A stretch of 64,000 nucleotides of DNA from an uncultured Opitutia bacterium. Its GTDB lineage: Bacteria; Verrucomicrobiota; Verrucomicrobiia; Opitutales; Opitutaceae. Location of the stretch: positions 1 to 64,000 of the forward strand of contig CAITWF010000086.1 of the NCBI GenBank assembly GCA_903896015.1, given 5' to 3'. The position numbers were made by a program, and so were the translations under genes. This document shows, piece by piece, positions 1-9,355 of the stretch (positions within the stretch are counted from its first letter, which is position 1; each line of letters starts with the position of its first letter). The notes beneath the pieces are model-generated. The model made no database searches, was not told the DNA's origin, and saw only the letters and a program-made list of their open reading frames with translations.

Positions 1-2450
1 ATCAACGTGGCGCTCGTTGTATCCGGTGCAATCCCGGAGGCCAATCGCCGTTTCCGCTGTTCGGACGGTGTCGTTAGGCTTTCGTTGCCTCTGCTCCCAA
101 ACGGGCACGTGCAATAAAAGCCTATGGTTTTACGAACGGTGAGACTGTAGGTGGCATCGAAGCCGAGGCGCGTGCGTTTGCCCTGATAATTGTAAGTGTT
201 GGCGGGAATCGTCGCGCTCGCGGCGGCGAGACCGGTGTTGATGTCGCCGACGTAGCTGACGGTGCCCTTGAGCGTCACACGGCCGCGCGCAAAACTAAGT
301 CCGCCTGCAGCGGACTTCGGGGTGTAACCGGAAAAATCGGCGGTGTTGGCCCCGCTGAGGGTGAGCTTCGTGGCATTGACGAACACTTGAAATCCCCGCG
401 CCCAGTTCGGCAAGAACGTCAGCGCCTGCCGGTAGCTGAATTCGACACCGGTGATCTTCGCGTTGCCGACGTTGTTGCGTGTGCTGATCGTGTAGTTGAG
501 CAGCGAGGAGTCGCCGCCGAGGCCGTAGGTCTCGAGCAGGTCGGGCGTGGCTTGCGTGTTCACGACCCCGAAGAAGTCGCGGATATTTTTCTGAAACACG
601 CCGATCGAGCCGAAGCCGTTTTTGATCTGATAGCTCTCCAGCGAAAGATCGTAGTTCTGCGCGGTCCACGGTTTGAGGCCGACATTGTTCACCGTGATCG
701 TCGGGTTGGCGGAATCGCTGTCGGTGATCGTTGTGCCGGGGATGATGTAGTTCAGATTTGGCCGTCCGAGGGTGACGGCGTAGGCGGCGCGCAGGAGGAG
801 GTTTTCGATAAGGTTGTAGCTCGCATTGAGGCTCGGGTAGTAGCCGCTGTAGCTGCGATCGGAGCGGGCGGCGCGCTCTTGGAAGCGCAGTTTGCGCAGC
901 ACGAGCGCGTCGCTCGTGATGAGCACCTTTTGACCGGCGGCGTTGCGGACGAAGGTGCCGTCGGACTTGCGCTGATATTGGGCGTTCGGGTCGTCGAGCG
1001 GGCCGACGCCGATGTCTTGCGTGCCCTCGAAGCGCACGCGCCCACGAGCCAGAGGCGGTTGTTTAGCAGACGGACGTCGCCACGCACGTATGCGGCTTCC
1101 ACGCGCTCGGTGAGCGCGCGGGAATTCGTCACGCAGTTCTGCCAGGTCGTCGGATCGTCGGCGACGAACCACGACGGGTTTTTCAGGTAGAGATCGTAGA
1201 GTTTCTTCCCGCTGATCCAGCGGACACGCTGGTCGTAAAGCGTGGGGCCGTCATCATTGAACGCCTGATCAAAGACATCGAAATTGCTCGCGAGGCGCGA
1301 GGTGACGTCGGTCGCGCCGTTCGGCCGGAAATTCCACGTGACGGGGCGACGGCGCTGATCGTTTTGGAGAGTGTTGGCGGCGCCGCCAACTTTGATCGTG
1401 AACGGAACGACGCCGTGAAAATCGCGCGCGAGATCGGCGCGCAAGTTGTAGACTTGGGAATTCCAGTCGGCCTGGTTGGTGTTGACGGTGTTGATCGAGT
1501 AGTTGCCGCCGTCGAGGAAGTTCACGGGCTGGCCGGTCTTGGTCGTGACGGTGTAGCGCGTCGGAATGAGGCCGCTGGAATTTTGCAGGTTGTCGCCACG
1601 GATGATGACGCTGGCGATCGTCGAGGGCGTGGTGTTGAAGAAGCCCTTGTCGATGTCGGGCCGATCGGAGCCCGACGTGGAGAACGAGGCGGCGGTGTCG
1701 AGGCGCCAGGTCTCGCCGCGGTGGCGGTATTTTACATTGTAGATTTTCGTCTGCGTGATCGCGTCGACGTTTTCGCCGCTACCGTTCATGGTGACGGTGC
1801 CGACGGCGGCCGCGGCGCCCTGTGAAAAAGTATTGTCGCCCGTCGCGCCGGCGCCGTAGGCGAAGCCGAGCACGCTGCGCGTGATCGCGAGATCATAGCG
1901 GCGATACTGAGCGTTGGCTGAAAGCGTGTCGGCCGGACTGATGCGCCAGTCGACGCCGAGCTGGCCCTGCAGTGTCTGGGTGATTTGCGCGAGGCTGTTC
2001 CACTGGCTGGTGGTCTGGACGAGCTTCACGAGATCCCATGTGGCGCTTTCGTCGGTGTCCTTGGTGCCGGTCTCCATCGGCTTCGCGCGCCACGTGCGCG
2101 CCCCACCGATCGTGATCGCGAGATGCTTGGTGAGGGGATTGAGGTAGTTGAAATCAAACGAGGGCTGCACGAAACGCGCGGTCGTGCTGGAATCGGCGTT
2201 GCGATGGCCACCGTCGAACGTGAAGCCGTTGTGATTGTTGAACATCGTGTAGGCGTTGAAATTCAAGGCCGCCTGCTTCGCTTCGAAGCCGTTGCGCGAG
2301 ATCAGGTTGATCGATCCGCCGAGGCCGCTCGCGGGCATGTCGGGCGTGGGCACCTTGGTGATCTCGACGCGCGAGACGTTGTTCATCGGCACCTCGCGCA
2401 GATCGAGGGCGCGGCTGTTGCCGTTGAAGGTCGCGGGCGTCTCGCCGCAT
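1..2450 (-). pseudogene. TonB-dependent receptor, broken (5' truncated, frameshifted, 3' disrupted)
   Basis: Outer-membrane beta-barrel receptor remnant. Reading down from about 2450, the frame enters inside the plug domain (FNGNSRALDLREVP, VEITKVPTPDMPA, GGSINLISRNGFE) and runs through barrel strands to about 1040. There one base is missing: LWLVG turns into ACASRARK, whereas in the next frame LVG is followed by VRFEGTQDIGVGPLDDP. The barrel then continues in that second frame to about 117 (DATYSLTVRKTIGF). After that, residues no longer look like a receptor, although no stop occurs before base 1. Signal peptide, TonB box and most of the plug are absent. Upstream the coding is replaced by the start of a GntR-type regulator. 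The substrate cannot be told; nearby glycosidases suggest an oligosaccharide. The frameshift alone could be a sequencing error, but the truncated 5' end could not. Confidence 0.85.
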
Positions 2451-2612
2451 TTGCGCGAGCGCGCGGCGCAGCGTGCTGCGGCTGACCTGGAGGGTCTCGC
2501 AGAGCGTGCGCTCCGGTGGCAGCCATTCGCGCCACTGGCCGGCCGCGATCTGCGCGTGGAGAAACGCGACCGTCTGGCCGACGAGCGAGTGGCGTTGAGG
2601 CAGGCCTGACAT
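2450..2612 (-). pseudogene. GntR-type winged-helix regulator, N-terminal fragment
   Basis: Fifty-four codons from an ATG at 2612 encode a typical GntR DNA-binding head: MSGLPQRHSLVGQTVAFL, then AGQWREWLPPERTLCETLQ and the recognition helix VSRSTLRRALAQM. In intact family members of this type, the head is followed by a wing and a LacI-like sugar-binding domain. Here the similarity stops around 2450, and the DNA then carries the interior of a TonB receptor in a different frame. The fragment therefore lacks the wing and the whole effector domain and is probably non-functional. It is divergent from the secreted protein gene at 2709. The junction is either a deletion in the genome or an assembly chimera. 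Confidence 0.75.
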
Positions 2613-2708
2613 CGGGTGCGAAGGAATGCGTTCCCATTTCGCGCGGCAATCCCAACTGCGCACTTGTGGCTTGAAACTTCGCGCGGCTGCGCCCGTCACT
2701 GGCGGTGC

Positions 2709-4472
2709 ATGAAGCCCGTTTTCCCCACCCGGCTTTTTCTACTGCTCGCGTCGCTCACGGCCACCTTCGGCCAGGAGGCCGCCAACGAAAAGCCGATCGA
2801 GCTCCCGGCCTATACGGTCGCGGAAACGCGCGCGCTGCCGCCGCCGGAAAAATGGAGCTACGGTCGGATCGCCGGCTTCGAGGTGCTGTCGAACGCTTCG
2901 CCCGCGGCGACCACGCGGCTGGTGAATGATTTTCAGCGGTTCTCGCTCGCGCTCGGCCTCGTGTGGCCCGGCGTGCAGCGGCCGGTGGCGGTGCCGGCGG
3001 AATTGATTCTCTGCGGGCGCGGGGGGAAATTCGACGCGTTTGTGCCGAAGGGCGAAGCGCGCTCCGATCGCGCGATGGCCAGCCTCACGCTGCGCGGTCC
3101 GGATGTGTCTGCGATCGTGATCGATTTTCAAACGAAGGTGCTGAACATCGCCACCCCCGAAGGGCTGGCGGCGGCGGCGGCGGCTCCGACCACCGATGCT
3201 GACGGGAACGCGATCGGCGGCGCGGGCGATCCGGGTTTGGCGATCGACGCCTACCGGCAGCTCTACCGGGAATACATCCACTTCCTCCTCGAAGGATTGA
3301 AGCCGCGGCCGCCGGCGTGGCTGGAAGAGGGCTTGGCGCAGATTTTCATGGCGATGGAGATCACCGACCGGTCGGTCACGGTGGGAAAGCTGGAGGATCC
3401 GAACGCGATCTCGGCGGAACAGGCGGCGCTCAACGACAGCGGAGCCGGCGGCACTGCGCCGCAGGAGGATCGCGATTTCAACGCGGCGCTAGCGCGCCGC
3501 GCGCTGCTGCCGATGGCGGAGCTGTTCGCGGTCGCGAACGATTCGGACATCGCGCGTCAGTCTCTCGGCGGCACGTGGGCGAAGCAGTGCTACGCATTTG
3601 TGCACTGGGGGCTTTACGGAGATCAAGGAAAGCACCAACAGGCGTTCATCACCTTTCTCCGGCGGCTCGACCGTGAGCCGGTCTCGGAGGCGCTGTTCAA
3701 GGAGTGCTATAAGAAAAGCTACCGGGATATGGAGCTCACGATCCGCGGGTATGTGGAGTTCACGTCGCACAACGTCGCGGGGGTGGCCGCAGCCAAGGGC
3801 CAGAAACTTCCGGAGCCGCCGCCGTTTGAATTGCGCGAAGCGACCGAGTCCGAAGTCGGCCGAATCAAGGGCGACGTGCTGCAGCTCGCGGGCCACGAGG
3901 AGGCGGCGCACCTCGAACTGATCGCGCCCTATATTCGCGGCGAGCGCGATCCGCAGTTGCTCGCAGCGCTGGGCTTGCAGGAGCGCGCGGCGGGCGATCG
4001 GCCGCGCGCGCGGAAATTTCTCGAGGCAGCGGCGCGTGCCAATGCGGTGCGTCCGCGCGCGTATCTCGAACTCGCGCACCTGCGGTTCGCCGATGCCGCG
4101 GCCCATCCCGCGGCGGGTGACGCGTTCAGCGCCGCGCAGACGGTGGAGATTCTCAAGGCGCTCTTTACGGCGCGCAGCCAGCCGCCGCCGCTGCCGGAAG
4201 TCTACGAGGCGATCGGCGAGGTGTGGAGCCGCTGCGCGGTCACGCCGACGGCGGCGCACCTCGCGGTGCTCGACGAAGGGGTGCGGTTATTTCCGCGTAA
4301 CGCGACCCTGATCGCGAGCACGGCCGAACTCAAAGTGAAGGCGGGACTCGTCAGCGAAGCGGCCACCCTGATTGATCTGGGGCTGCGAGTCGCGCCGGTC
4401 GGGCCGGCGCGGGAAAAATTCGAGGGGCTGAAGTTGGCGCTGCCGAAGCCGGCAGTCGCACCCGCGAAATGA
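2709..4472 (+). CDS. Secreted degenerate gluzincin-like (DUF1570/peptidase MA-like) protein with TPR-type C-terminus
   Basis: 587 residues starting at the ATG that gives a clean signal peptide (MKPVFPTRLFLLLASLTATF, cleavage near GQEA). The N-terminal half resembles DUF1570/peptidase MA-like domains: REYIH (residues 187-191) sits where HExxH is expected, and WLEEGLA (204-210) supplies the usual third-ligand Glu. The first zinc-ligand His is Arg, so peptidase activity is doubtful. The C-terminal half (about 380-580) is alanine-rich helical repeat of TPR character. It has a paralog at 20834-22561 sharing GFEVLS near the N-terminus and the PPLPEVYE and HLAVLDEGVRLFPR stretches near the C-terminus. 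It is transcribed away from the GntR fragment. The role is unknown; periplasmic location is inferred from the signal peptide. Confidence 0.75.
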   Translation: MKPVFPTRLFLLLASLTATFGQEAANEKPIELPAYTVAETRALPPPEKWSYGRIAGFEVLSNASPAATTRLVNDFQRFSLALGLVWPGVQRPVAVPAELILCGRGGKFDAFVPKGEARSDRAMASLTLRGPDVSAIVIDFQTKVLNIATPEGLAAAAAAPTTDADGNAIGGAGDPGLAIDAYRQLYREYIHFLLEGLKPRPPAWLEEGLAQIFMAMEITDRSVTVGKLEDPNAISAEQAALNDSGAGGTAPQEDRDFNAALARRALLPMAELFAVANDSDIARQSLGGTWAKQCYAFVHWGLYGDQGKHQQAFITFLRRLDREPVSEALFKECYKKSYRDMELTIRGYVEFTSHNVAGVAAAKGQKLPEPPPFELREATESEVGRIKGDVLQLAGHEEAAHLELIAPYIRGERDPQLLAALGLQERAAGDRPRARKFLEAAARANAVRPRAYLELAHLRFADAAAHPAAGDAFSAAQTVEILKALFTARSQPPPLPEVYEAIGEVWSRCAVTPTAAHLAVLDEGVRLFPRNATLIASTAELKVKAGLVSEAATLIDLGLRVAPVGPAREKFEGLKLALPKPAVAPAK

Positions 4473-4494
4473 TCCACGCGCCGCGCGGTGCGGC

Positions 4495-4896
4495 TTACAG
4501 GCGCACCGTCACGGCAATCTGGTAGGCCTCGACGAACTCGGTTTCCTTGCCGCCGTTGGCTGGAATACAGACAAAGCGGAGGTAGCTGCGGCTGGGGCGT
4601 TGCGCGATGAAGGCCACGGAGGTCGTCTCGGCTTTCGCCGCGACCTTGGTCGATTGGCGCAGGGCGCGCGGATCGTTGGTCACGAGCTGCCAGACAAAAC
4701 CCGGCCCGCGATCGTTCGGAATGACGACGCGCAGTTCGTCGCCAATATGCACGGTCACGGCCGACTGCGGTTCGTCCGGCTTGAGGGTGACAACCACCGG
4801 CGGCGAGCCGTTGCGGCCCGTCTCGGTGGAAGGCGCGCCGCAGCCGCCGAGTATCACGCCGAGACCGACCCAAAAAAGCAAACCCCGCACATTCAT
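4495..4896 (-). CDS. Small lipoprotein, possibly chagasin-like (I42 inhibitor fold)
   Basis: 133 residues from ATG 4896; another in-frame ATG lies at 4914, but the lipoprotein signal reads best from MNVRGLLFWVGLGVILGGC, with lipobox L-G-G-C. The mature part is a small beta-rich domain: GDELRVVIPNDRGPGFVW followed later by RSYLRFVCIP. The spacing of a glycine-rich loop ending in W and a later R-containing strand recalls chagasin-type cysteine protease inhibitors (I42), but the canonical NPTTGY motif is not preserved, so this is only a suggestion. It is convergent with the secreted gluzincin-like gene ending at 4472. Confidence 0.6.
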   Translation of the reverse strand: MNVRGLLFWVGLGVILGGCGAPSTETGRNGSPPVVVTLKPDEPQSAVTVHIGDELRVVIPNDRGPGFVWQLVTNDPRALRQSTKVAAKAETTSVAFIAQRPSRSYLRFVCIPANGGKETEFVEAYQIAVTVRL

Positions 4897-4971
4897 GGAT
4901 GCACTGCTAGACAAGCTGCGAGCGGACGAAAACTGAATTCGCGCGACAGCCGCCGCGCGAATTCACCGACA

Positions 4972-5241
4972 TCACTTCGTGTCGAAGAAAATGCCGCGCA
5001 TCCCGTCCTTCGGGACGGTGGCAGCCCACGTGAAATGCTTGTCACCGAACTCGGCGACGGGGAACGGATTTCCCTCGGTGTGGCCGTCGCCGATGCGATC
5101 ACGGAAGTAGAGGACAGCCTGCTTGGCGCCGAGCTTGCCGAGTTCGGCGGCGAGTTCCTTGGCGTCGGCGACTTCGACGTAGTGCGTGACGCTGCGGCCG
5201 AGGCGGCCCTGGTTGGAAACGAGTCCGATGCGAGTTTTCAT
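4972..5241 (-). CDS. Conserved-type small hypothetical protein (89 aa)
   Basis: Compact 89-residue soluble protein (MKTRIGLVSNQGRLGRSVTHY to RGIFFDTK) without signal peptide or membrane segment. Alternating hydrophobic strands and one helix (KELAAELGKLGAKQAVLYF) suggest an alpha/beta fold. I do not recognise the family. It lies downstream of the GH39 gene on the same strand with a gap of about 60 bases, so co-transcription is possible. Confidence 0.6.
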   Translation of the reverse strand: MKTRIGLVSNQGRLGRSVTHYVEVADAKELAAELGKLGAKQAVLYFRDRIGDGHTEGNPFPVAEFGDKHFTWAATVPKDGMRGIFFDTK

Positions 5242-5300
5242 GTGGGAATTGGAAAGTAAGCAAATGCCGCGCCGGAGCGGGCCGGAACATCAAGGTGAGG

Positions 5301-6977
5301 TCACCACTGAAAGACAAGCAGCGACACGGCCTGACGCGGCAACGTAAAACTCAGCGCCGCCGCGCCGCCGGCAACGGTGACGGTCGCGGGGGCGTTTTCG
5401 AGGAGACCGAGCTGGGCGGCGGCTTCGAGCTGCGCGTATTGAGCACGCGTCGGTGCCGTGGGCGAGCCGAGTGCCTGCCAGAGCGTGAAGGCGTTGCTGT
5501 GCGTGGCATCAACGCGGTAGTGCGCGAGCCGCGGTTGCGCTGCTTCTGCGGGCAAGCCGGCGATCGTCAACGCGACCGCGGCCGTCGGGCCGTGCACGTC
5601 GTCGTCATGATAATGCCACACCAGCACCGCGAGCTGGCGCTTCACCGCGTCGTAGCTTGCGAGTGCCGCGACATCGGGCGTCGCGCCGCGCACGCCCGAC
5701 TTGATGATCGCTTCGACGCCCGGATCGCCGCTGCTGATCGAATCGATCCGCTGGCCGGACATTTTCGCCATCATGCGAAACGTGTTGAAGACCGGCAGCG
5801 TGAGGCCGTTGCTCGCCATCACGCGGAAGCCCGCGAAATACGGCTGGTCCTCGAACTCAAACGCCCAGGTGACCGCGCCCTCGAGATTCACGCCGTGTTT
5901 TTCGGCGAGCAGATGCTTTCGCGCGAAAACCGCCGCGGTGTAGCTCGAAAACATCGTCGTGTTGCGATAGCCGAGCTGCGGCCCCTGGCACGCCGCGCAC
6001 CCATCGGGATCGGATTCGCCGATGACGATCGGCTTGTTTTTCAGCTCGGGAAACGACGCGAACCGCGTGAAGGCAGTGTCGATCGTGCGCAGCTGGTTCG
6101 CGATCCCGGTGCGGACGTGGCCATCCACAAACGTCGGCGAGCCTTTCGCGTGAAACGACAGGAAATCGATCGGCGTGCCGATCGCGCCCGTCGCGTAATT
6201 TTTTCCGTGCAGCACGTGCTCGAGAAAATCCTGCATGAACTTTCCGCCGTCGCCGGCCGAATCCATGCCGCCAACGCGCGCCGTCGGCAGCGCACGCCGC
6301 ACCGCATCCACGGCGTAGTCGTGGAGTTTGAAAAATTCCTCCGGGGTGCCGCGCCAGTAGCCGTCCTTGATGTTCGCCTCGTTCCACACTTCCCAATACC
6401 ATTTCTCCACTTCGGCCGCACCGTAGCGCGCGACGCAGTGTTTCGCCCATTGATAAACGAGCTCGCCCCATTTCGCATAGTCATTCGGCGGGTAGGCCCA
6501 GCCGGTGTAGATTTCGCTGTAGGGAAAGCCCGGCCGCCACGTGTGCTGATACGGCTGTGGATGCGTTGACATTGCCTCCGGCATGAACCCGATCTGAGCG
6601 TAAGGCTTCACGCCGTTGGCGAGGTAGGTGTCGAAAATCCGATCGACGATCGTCCAGTCGTAGATCGGGTTGCCGGTGGCGTCCTCGGTGTAGGCGTTGG
6701 TGCTGCCCCATTTCAACGCCGGTGTGCCATCGCCGGTGACGAGCAGGCTGTGCGCGCGAAAATACGCCTGCGGCGCGCCGAGCTGCCCGATGTCGTGCAG
6801 GAGTTTCTTGCCGTCCTTCATGTAAGCGTAGTTCGGCTCATCCGCGCCGAAGAAACGGTAGATTGGTTTCAACTCGCCGTGGGCTTTTGCGGCATCGACG
6901 CGGATCGTGACGGGGAAATTCTCGTCCGCAGCCAGCGCGGCCGAGACGAGGAGGATGAAAACGACGAGGTGGCGCAT
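5301..6977 (-). CDS. Secreted glycoside hydrolase, family 39-like
   Basis: 558 residues from ATG 6977, chosen because it opens a good signal peptide (MRHLVVFILLVSAALA). The TIM-barrel holds the clan-A signature pair: acid/base Glu in WEVWNEAN (about residue 200) and nucleophile Glu in VIGESDPDG (about residue 321). Family 39 includes beta-xylosidases and alpha-L-iduronidases; the exact substrate cannot be read from sequence. A short beta-sandwich follows the barrel at the C-terminus. It is probably periplasmic or secreted and fits the plant-polysaccharide theme of the window, although it lies about 11 kb from the main cluster. Confidence 0.85.
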   Translation of the reverse strand: MRHLVVFILLVSAALAADENFPVTIRVDAAKAHGELKPIYRFFGADEPNYAYMKDGKKLLHDIGQLGAPQAYFRAHSLLVTGDGTPALKWGSTNAYTEDATGNPIYDWTIVDRIFDTYLANGVKPYAQIGFMPEAMSTHPQPYQHTWRPGFPYSEIYTGWAYPPNDYAKWGELVYQWAKHCVARYGAAEVEKWYWEVWNEANIKDGYWRGTPEEFFKLHDYAVDAVRRALPTARVGGMDSAGDGGKFMQDFLEHVLHGKNYATGAIGTPIDFLSFHAKGSPTFVDGHVRTGIANQLRTIDTAFTRFASFPELKNKPIVIGESDPDGCAACQGPQLGYRNTTMFSSYTAAVFARKHLLAEKHGVNLEGAVTWAFEFEDQPYFAGFRVMASNGLTLPVFNTFRMMAKMSGQRIDSISSGDPGVEAIIKSGVRGATPDVAALASYDAVKRQLAVLVWHYHDDDVHGPTAAVALTIAGLPAEAAQPRLAHYRVDATHSNAFTLWQALGSPTAPTRAQYAQLEAAAQLGLLENAPATVTVAGGAAALSFTLPRQAVSLLVFQW

Positions 6978-7051
6978 GGGGAGGGTAGGGTGAGCGAGCG
7001 TTGGTCGCCGCAAGGTGCACCGCAAACCGCTCTGACGAGGACAGTCCGGCG

Positions 7052-8137
7052 TTACTCCGGCACCAGCTCCGGCACGATGGGCCGGCCGGTTTCGCGGCGG
7101 ATCGATTCGAGGTTTTCGCGGATGAGCGCGCCCATCGATTCGCAGCGCAAATAGTCCTTGCGGCCATAGTGGGCGGCGAGCTCTTCGCGGAGGTGGTGAA
7201 TCTTTTCGATGGGCGCGATGCGATCGGCGGTCATGTCGTGCAGCAGCAGGCCGAGCCGCTCGGATGCGAGGTGCGCGCGCTGGAGGATGATCGCCTGCTC
7301 CTCGCGCTGGTATTGCTTGGCGGTTTCGAGGCGCAGGTGGCGGATGCAGAAATTCACGAGCGGCGTGTTCTCCTTGAAGAACTGCGGGAGATAAAAATTT
7401 TTTCGGCCGTTGTAACTCTGCTGATCGAAATCCATGGCGCGCAGTCGCACCTGCCAGTCGTCGAAGTCGGGCGTGAGGAGCACGACGAAATTGTAGGAAC
7501 GCATGTCACCGAGGAGGCGGATGAAGCAGCGCTCGTTGAACTTGACGACTTCCTTCGCGATGCGGATCGGGCGCAGATCCTTTTGCGAAAGCCAGCGGCT
7601 GATGAAGATGTCGCCGGGGAGGCCGACGATGTGCTCCTCGACGAGCGTGGAATTGTGCGTGATGAAGTTGAGGCGGTTCGGCGAGAGGAGGTGCTCGAGT
7701 TCGAGGCCGTAGACGCGCGAGGCGTCGGCCTTCTTGATGTAGAAATAGTCCTGATTGTCGTTGTAGGCGTTGACGATTCGGATGCGGAACGGCGTCGAGT
7801 TGCCGAACGTGCAGAAGTCGATGCGGTCGACGTAAAGGTGGCTGAAGACGGACGTGTCGCCGTCGGTGCGGAGGAGCGCGTAGATGCGCTTCAGGTCCTC
7901 GTTGAGCGAGCGCATCTCGTGGGGATCGTAGATGACGGTGTCCCAAAGCGTGGGCTTGCCGTGCTCGTCGTTGAGCGGGATCGCTTCCTGAAAGCCGAGC
8001 ATGCGCTCGTAGGTCACGGGCAGCTCGCGATCGCGGCGGTAGCGGCGCAAGTAGACGCGCAGATCGTCGCGGATCGGGAAGCTCGGTTTTTTGTCCGTGC
8101 GCGGAAATTCCTGAGCGGGCTGCGCGTTCGCGTCCAT
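7052..8137 (-). CDS. Uncharacterised 361-362 aa protein, possible kinase-like fold
   Basis: Cytoplasmic protein starting at ATG 8137 (a TTG at 8143 is the alternative). No signal or membrane segment. Conserved-looking islands are DYFYIKKADASRVYGLELEH, LVEEHIVGLPGDIFI and FIRLLGDMRSYNFVVLL followed by LRAMDFDQQS. A lysine-bearing strand, an internal Glu-His pair and a late DFDQ acidic motif are arranged as in phosphotransferase/protein-kinase-like folds. That is an inference, not a recognised family match. The C-terminal third is helical. It is just downstream of the YhcG-like gene on the same strand (about 10 bases apart). Confidence 0.65.
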   Translation of the reverse strand: MDANAQPAQEFPRTDKKPSFPIRDDLRVYLRRYRRDRELPVTYERMLGFQEAIPLNDEHGKPTLWDTVIYDPHEMRSLNEDLKRIYALLRTDGDTSVFSHLYVDRIDFCTFGNSTPFRIRIVNAYNDNQDYFYIKKADASRVYGLELEHLLSPNRLNFITHNSTLVEEHIVGLPGDIFISRWLSQKDLRPIRIAKEVVKFNERCFIRLLGDMRSYNFVVLLTPDFDDWQVRLRAMDFDQQSYNGRKNFYLPQFFKENTPLVNFCIRHLRLETAKQYQREEQAIILQRAHLASERLGLLLHDMTADRIAPIEKIHHLREELAAHYGRKDYLRCESMGALIRENLESIRRETGRPIVPELVPE

Positions 8138-8147
8138 GGGCAAGGGA

Positions 8148-9304
8148 TTAGGGGTGGTAGCGCTCGAGTCGAGCGCGGTCGGCCTCGACGAATTTTTTCA
8201 ACTGCGCGACTCTCGGGAGTGCGACGAGATAGCGCGAGACAAAGAGTTTTGGTGAGACGCCGGCCGTGGCGTATCTGGCCTTGGTCTCGTCCTTGTCGCT
8301 GCACAGGAGAATGCCGACCGGCGGTTGGTCACCCGCAGCCATCAGGTGCTGCTTGAAATAATTCAGATCGAAATTCATCTGCCCGGCGTCGCCATGGCCG
8401 AACGCGCGGATTTTCAAATCGAGCAGGACGTGGCAGCGAAGGCGGCGGTGATAGAAGACGAGATCGACGCAGTCGCGCTCGTTGCCGACGGTGATGCGAA
8501 ACTGCCGCGCCCCGAAGCAAAACCCAGTGCCAAGTTCGAGGAGAAAGTGCTGCACATGCTCGAGGAGCGCGGACTCCAGATCATTCTCCGAATAGGCCGG
8601 CCGGTCGGCGGGCCCGGTGAATTCGCGAATGTAGGGATCGCCGCTGAGATGTTCGATGACTGTGGACGTATCGGCAGACTGCTTGCGCGCACGGGCGACG
8701 ACGGTGCGTTTGTCTTTGGAGAGACGGGTGCGTGCGTAAAGCTGCGATCCGATCTGCCGCTGAAGATGACGCGCGGACCAAGTGCCGAGTAGACACTCGT
8801 TTTCGTAGAAAGCGCGTCTCCGCGGATCGTCGAGGCGGATGAGTTCGAGCAGGTGAGTCCAGGAGAACTGGAGGACTTGTCGGGGCGTAAGCGGAGTGGG
8901 GGGCGCATCCACCGATTTCTGCGATGCGGTAAAGGAAATCGGTTGCGCGACCATTTCGCCAGTCGGTGACTGGCTTTTCTTGGATTTCTGCAGCGGTAGT
9001 GCGGAAATTTCCGGACCGTCAAAAACGCCAATCGGTGATTGGCTAATCTGGGGATAAGGTTGGTAGAATAGCCGGCGGTTCTTGAGTGTGCTCAAACCCA
9101 GGCCGGGCAGCCCTCGGCTGGTCAGATCCTTGGCAAGCCGAGGCATCAAGCTCTCGCCATACTTCGTGCGGTCTTCGCCTCGACGACGTAGGCGCCGACA
9201 AGCCCGTTGCGGAGGACAAGGCTCTGGTTGACCGCCGCCGCCGCGCGCCCGACCGCCGACGTGTGGGCTTGGGCGATGGCCGACAGGAGCAGGCGGTAGT
9301 GCAT
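8148..9304 (-). pseudogene. YhcG/DUF1016-type PDDEXK nuclease, frameshifted
   Basis: The C-terminal DUF1016 nuclease domain is clear: FYENECLLGTWSARHLQRQ, then DCVDLVFYHRRLRCHVLLDLK (catalytic D...DLK) and GQMNFDLNYFKQH. The N-terminal YhcG domain is also present but in another frame, beginning at ATG 9304 (MHYRLLLSAIAQAHTSA, AAAVNQSLVLRNGLVGAYVVEA). The two parts join at about 9175-9179, where restoring one G gives VEAEDRTKYGESLMPRL. So a single-base deletion splits the gene. YhcG proteins are predicted Holliday-junction or restriction-type nucleases often found with mobile DNA. Either a true recent mutation or a sequencing error would explain it, because both halves are otherwise intact. 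Confidence 0.85.
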
Positions 9305-9355
9305 GGCGGGAAGAAAAACGTCTCACTGGCGAAACGTCAAAGCCAGCGCGGCGCG

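Noticed and set aside
73-79. GTTAGGC resembling an integron attC core site
   Set aside because: No matching second core or paired arms can be shown within the window, and no integrase is present.
387-1190. Plus-strand open frames across the receptor remnant
   Set aside because: They oppose barrel-coding sequence and show no family features; open only because of GC bias.
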